Positions 5,846-7,177 of a DNA stretch of 7,177 bases are shown here, one piece after another. A program made the position numbers and the translations under genes. The notes beneath the pieces were generated by a model. That model did not search any database. It was not told where the DNA came from and saw nothing but the letters and a program-made list of their open reading frames with translations. The stretch covers positions 1 to 7,177 of the forward strand of contig CACZOG010000073.1 in the NCBI GenBank assembly GCA_902782715.1. The letters are read 5' to 3'. Numbering within the stretch: position 1 is the stretch's first letter; each line of letters starts with the position of its first letter. The stretch is from an uncultured Lachnospiraceae bacterium (lineage in GTDB: Bacteria > Bacillota > Clostridia > Lachnospirales > Lachnospiraceae).

Positions 5846-6661
5846 ATGAAATTTATATATCCTGACGGAAAGAAATGTGCTCTCACATTCAGTTTCGATG
5901 ACAATCAGGCATTTGATATAAGACTTATAGAGATATTTGATAAATACGGAATGAAGGGTACCTTCAATATCAATTCAGGAACCCTCGGCGTTACAGCAGA
6001 TCAGAACTGTGACGGTAACATATATGTAGAACCTGATAAGGTAAAAGAAGTATACAAAGATCATGAAGTTGCCATTCACGGCGTTGAGCATAAATTCATC
6101 GCAGGATTAACCGATTCAATGATCGTAAATGAATTTCTTGATGACAGACGCGCCCTCGAAGCTTTAACGGGTAAACTTATTCAAGGTTGTGCATATGCTT
6201 TCGGATGGCATAACGAACATATAATGGGAATCTTAAAAACTCTCGGAATCAAATATGCCAGAGGTGTTGATGCAACAAACGGATTCTTTCCTCCTCAGGA
6301 CTTCCTCGACTGGAAGCCTACCTGCCATCAGGGAGATGACAACCTTATGGATTTAGGTCAGCAGTTCTTATCCGTTCCCGGATACATTGAACTTCCTTTG
6401 ATGTATGTCTGGGGACACAGTTACGAATTCGGCCGCAGCGGAAACTGGACCGATATTGAAGAATTCTGCAAAATGATGAGCGGCAAAGATTTCATCTGGT
6501 ACGCAACCAACATGGAAATCTGCGAATACATCAACGCAACAAGATCTCTTGAATTCAGTGCAGACGGAAAGAAAGCCTACAACCCCACTCTCATTGAAGT
6601 GTTCTTTGAGAAGGATGATAAAGTTGCAAGCATTAAGCCCGGAGAGTTTATTGAAGTATAA
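5846..6661 (+). CDS. Polysaccharide deacetylase-family protein (CE4/NodB fold), no signal peptide
   Basis: A 271-residue protein with the NodB/CE4 fold, whose members remove acetyl (or related) groups from sugar amines using a divalent metal. Motif 1 is LTFSFDDN (13-20), with Asp18 as probable base and Asp19 as metal ligand. Motif 2 is AIHGVEH (76-82), with His78 and His82 completing the metal triad. CAYAFGWHN (115-123) stands where CE4 enzymes have their third motif, and MYVWGHSYEF (186-195) gives a late conserved-looking histidine. No signal peptide or TM segment is seen, so it should act in the cytoplasm or on a soluble substrate, unlike peptidoglycan deacetylases. It resembles the gellan-lyase-like CE4 subgroup, by memory of pattern only. 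The start follows AGGGAGG (5833-5839), 6 bases before ATG. The next gene begins 46 bases later in the same direction with no terminator between. The substrate is unknown. Confidence 0.9.
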   Translation: MKFIYPDGKKCALTFSFDDNQAFDIRLIEIFDKYGMKGTFNINSGTLGVTADQNCDGNIYVEPDKVKEVYKDHEVAIHGVEHKFIAGLTDSMIVNEFLDDRRALEALTGKLIQGCAYAFGWHNEHIMGILKTLGIKYARGVDATNGFFPPQDFLDWKPTCHQGDDNLMDLGQQFLSVPGYIELPLMYVWGHSYEFGRSGNWTDIEEFCKMMSGKDFIWYATNMEICEYINATRSLEFSADGKKAYNPTLIEVFFEKDDKVASIKPGEFIEV

Positions 6662-6707
6662 AACTAACACATGTAAATAATAGAAAAACTAATTAAAGGA
6701 GATTCGT

Positions 6708-7064
6708 ATGAAAAAGTGTCCCGTATGCGGTGAATTAAATGGAGATAACGTATCCAAGTGTTTCAGCTGTTTCTTTGATTTCACAAAGGATAGCCAGATC
6801 ATTGAACAGATCGGCAAAGAAAACCTGGCCACAATATTTGATAAAAATGACAGATATGTATATGATGCAGTCTCTTTAAGCGCTTCAAAAAACGGTGCGA
6901 TCGATACGAATGAACTTGTCAAAACTCTCAATAATAAGGCTGCAGAAGGCTGGAGACTTGTTTCATCATTTGGCAATGAAGCTGATTATTCTCCTGCTTC
7001 GACTACTTCTTCAAATCAGAAAGTTCTGATATTCGAGAAATGTGTGTACAGATATAAAAGGTAA
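6708..7064 (+). CDS. Small zinc-ribbon protein with DUF4177-like domain
   Basis: A 118-residue soluble protein of unknown function. Residues 1-25 form a zinc ribbon (C4/C7 in KKCPVCGEL and C18/C21 in KCFSCFF). Residues about 49-117 resemble DUF4177: a first strand YVYDAVSLSA, a helix IDTNELVKTLNNKAAEGWRLVSS with the typical AEGW-LV signature, and a last strand KVLIFEKCVYRY. The DUF4177 call is from pattern. The ATG follows AAAGGAG (6695-6701) by 6 bases. It may be co-transcribed with the deacetylase. No clear terminator is seen downstream; the hairpin that begins at the window end could serve. Confidence 0.85.
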   Translation: MKKCPVCGELNGDNVSKCFSCFFDFTKDSQIIEQIGKENLATIFDKNDRYVYDAVSLSASKNGAIDTNELVKTLNNKAAEGWRLVSSFGNEADYSPASTTSSNQKVLIFEKCVYRYKR

Positions 7065-7067
7065 TCT

Positions 7068-7139
7068 GTATTTGTATTTGTATTTGTATTTGTATTTGTA
7101 TTTGTATCTATATCTAAATCTATATACATATCTGAATAT
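7068..7139. repeat. Hexanucleotide tandem repeat GTATTT, six perfect plus about six degenerate units
   Basis: GTATTT is repeated six times without error at 7068-7103. Degenerate hexamers in the same register follow (GTATCT, ATATCT, AAATCT, ATATAC, ATATCT, GAATAT) to 7139. It starts three bases after the stop codon at 7062-7064, so length changes would alter only the 3' UTR. Confidence 0.95.
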
Positions 7140-7167
7140 ATTTCTCATATCTCTTTTATATGGACTG

Positions 7168-7177
7168 AAAAGCTATA
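7168..7177 (+). repeat. Left arm of another AAAAGCTATA hairpin, cut by the window edge
   Basis: The last ten bases are AAAAGCTATA, identical to the left arm of the hairpin family at 1204-1895 and placed about 100 bases after a stop codon. Only the arm is visible, so the hairpin itself is not proved. Confidence 0.5.

Noticed and set aside
6368..6976. Minus-strand open frames over the deacetylase and zinc-ribbon genes
   Set aside because: They are antisense to genes with clear motifs and ribosome binding sites.

Overview
The window looks like a chromosomal segment of a low-GC anaerobic Firmicute, most likely a Clostridia member and perhaps Lachnospiraceae. This rests on AGGAG-type ribosome binding sites before every gene, AT-rich intergenic DNA, a clostridial-type bifunctional AdhE with Rex-like operators, and a tRNA gene without encoded CCA. 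No plasmid, phage or insertion-sequence gene is visible.

Layout, left to right. A terminator (46-75) closes something upstream. A plus-strand gene (154-1176) encodes a two-TM protein with a His/Gly/Ser-rich N-terminus, an external TPM-like domain and a cytoplasmic zinc ribbon. A gene-free stretch follows (1177-1979). It is almost filled by a tandem array of ten hairpins built on AAAAGCTATAAAT...ATTTATAGCTTTTTT with a period of 72-73 bp (1204-1895), and it ends in a 26-bp perfect palindrome (1929-1954). Two minus-strand genes come next, probably one operon read right to left: adhE (5401-2786), then an APH/choline-kinase-like phosphotransferase (2729-1980). The control region (5402-5619) holds a minus-strand adhE promoter flanked by two nearly identical Rex-type sites, back to back with a plus-strand promoter for tRNA-Trp (5620-5690) and its terminator. 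Two plus-strand genes follow: a CE4/NodB-type deacetylase (5846-6661) and a small zinc-ribbon protein with a DUF4177-like domain (6708-7064). The window closes with a decaying hexanucleotide repeat, and its last ten bases are again AAAAGCTATA, the left arm of the hairpin family.

Function. adhE turns acetyl-CoA into ethanol and reoxidises NADH, and the paired Rex-like sites would tie it to the NADH/NAD+ ratio. The other genes look like housekeeping or envelope functions with no clear link to it. The most unusual element is the hairpin array. It is not a CRISPR, because its spacers are conserved, and it is not an ordinary terminator, because it has about ten copies. I do not recognise the family. 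The partial copy at the window end suggests it also occurs elsewhere in the genome.
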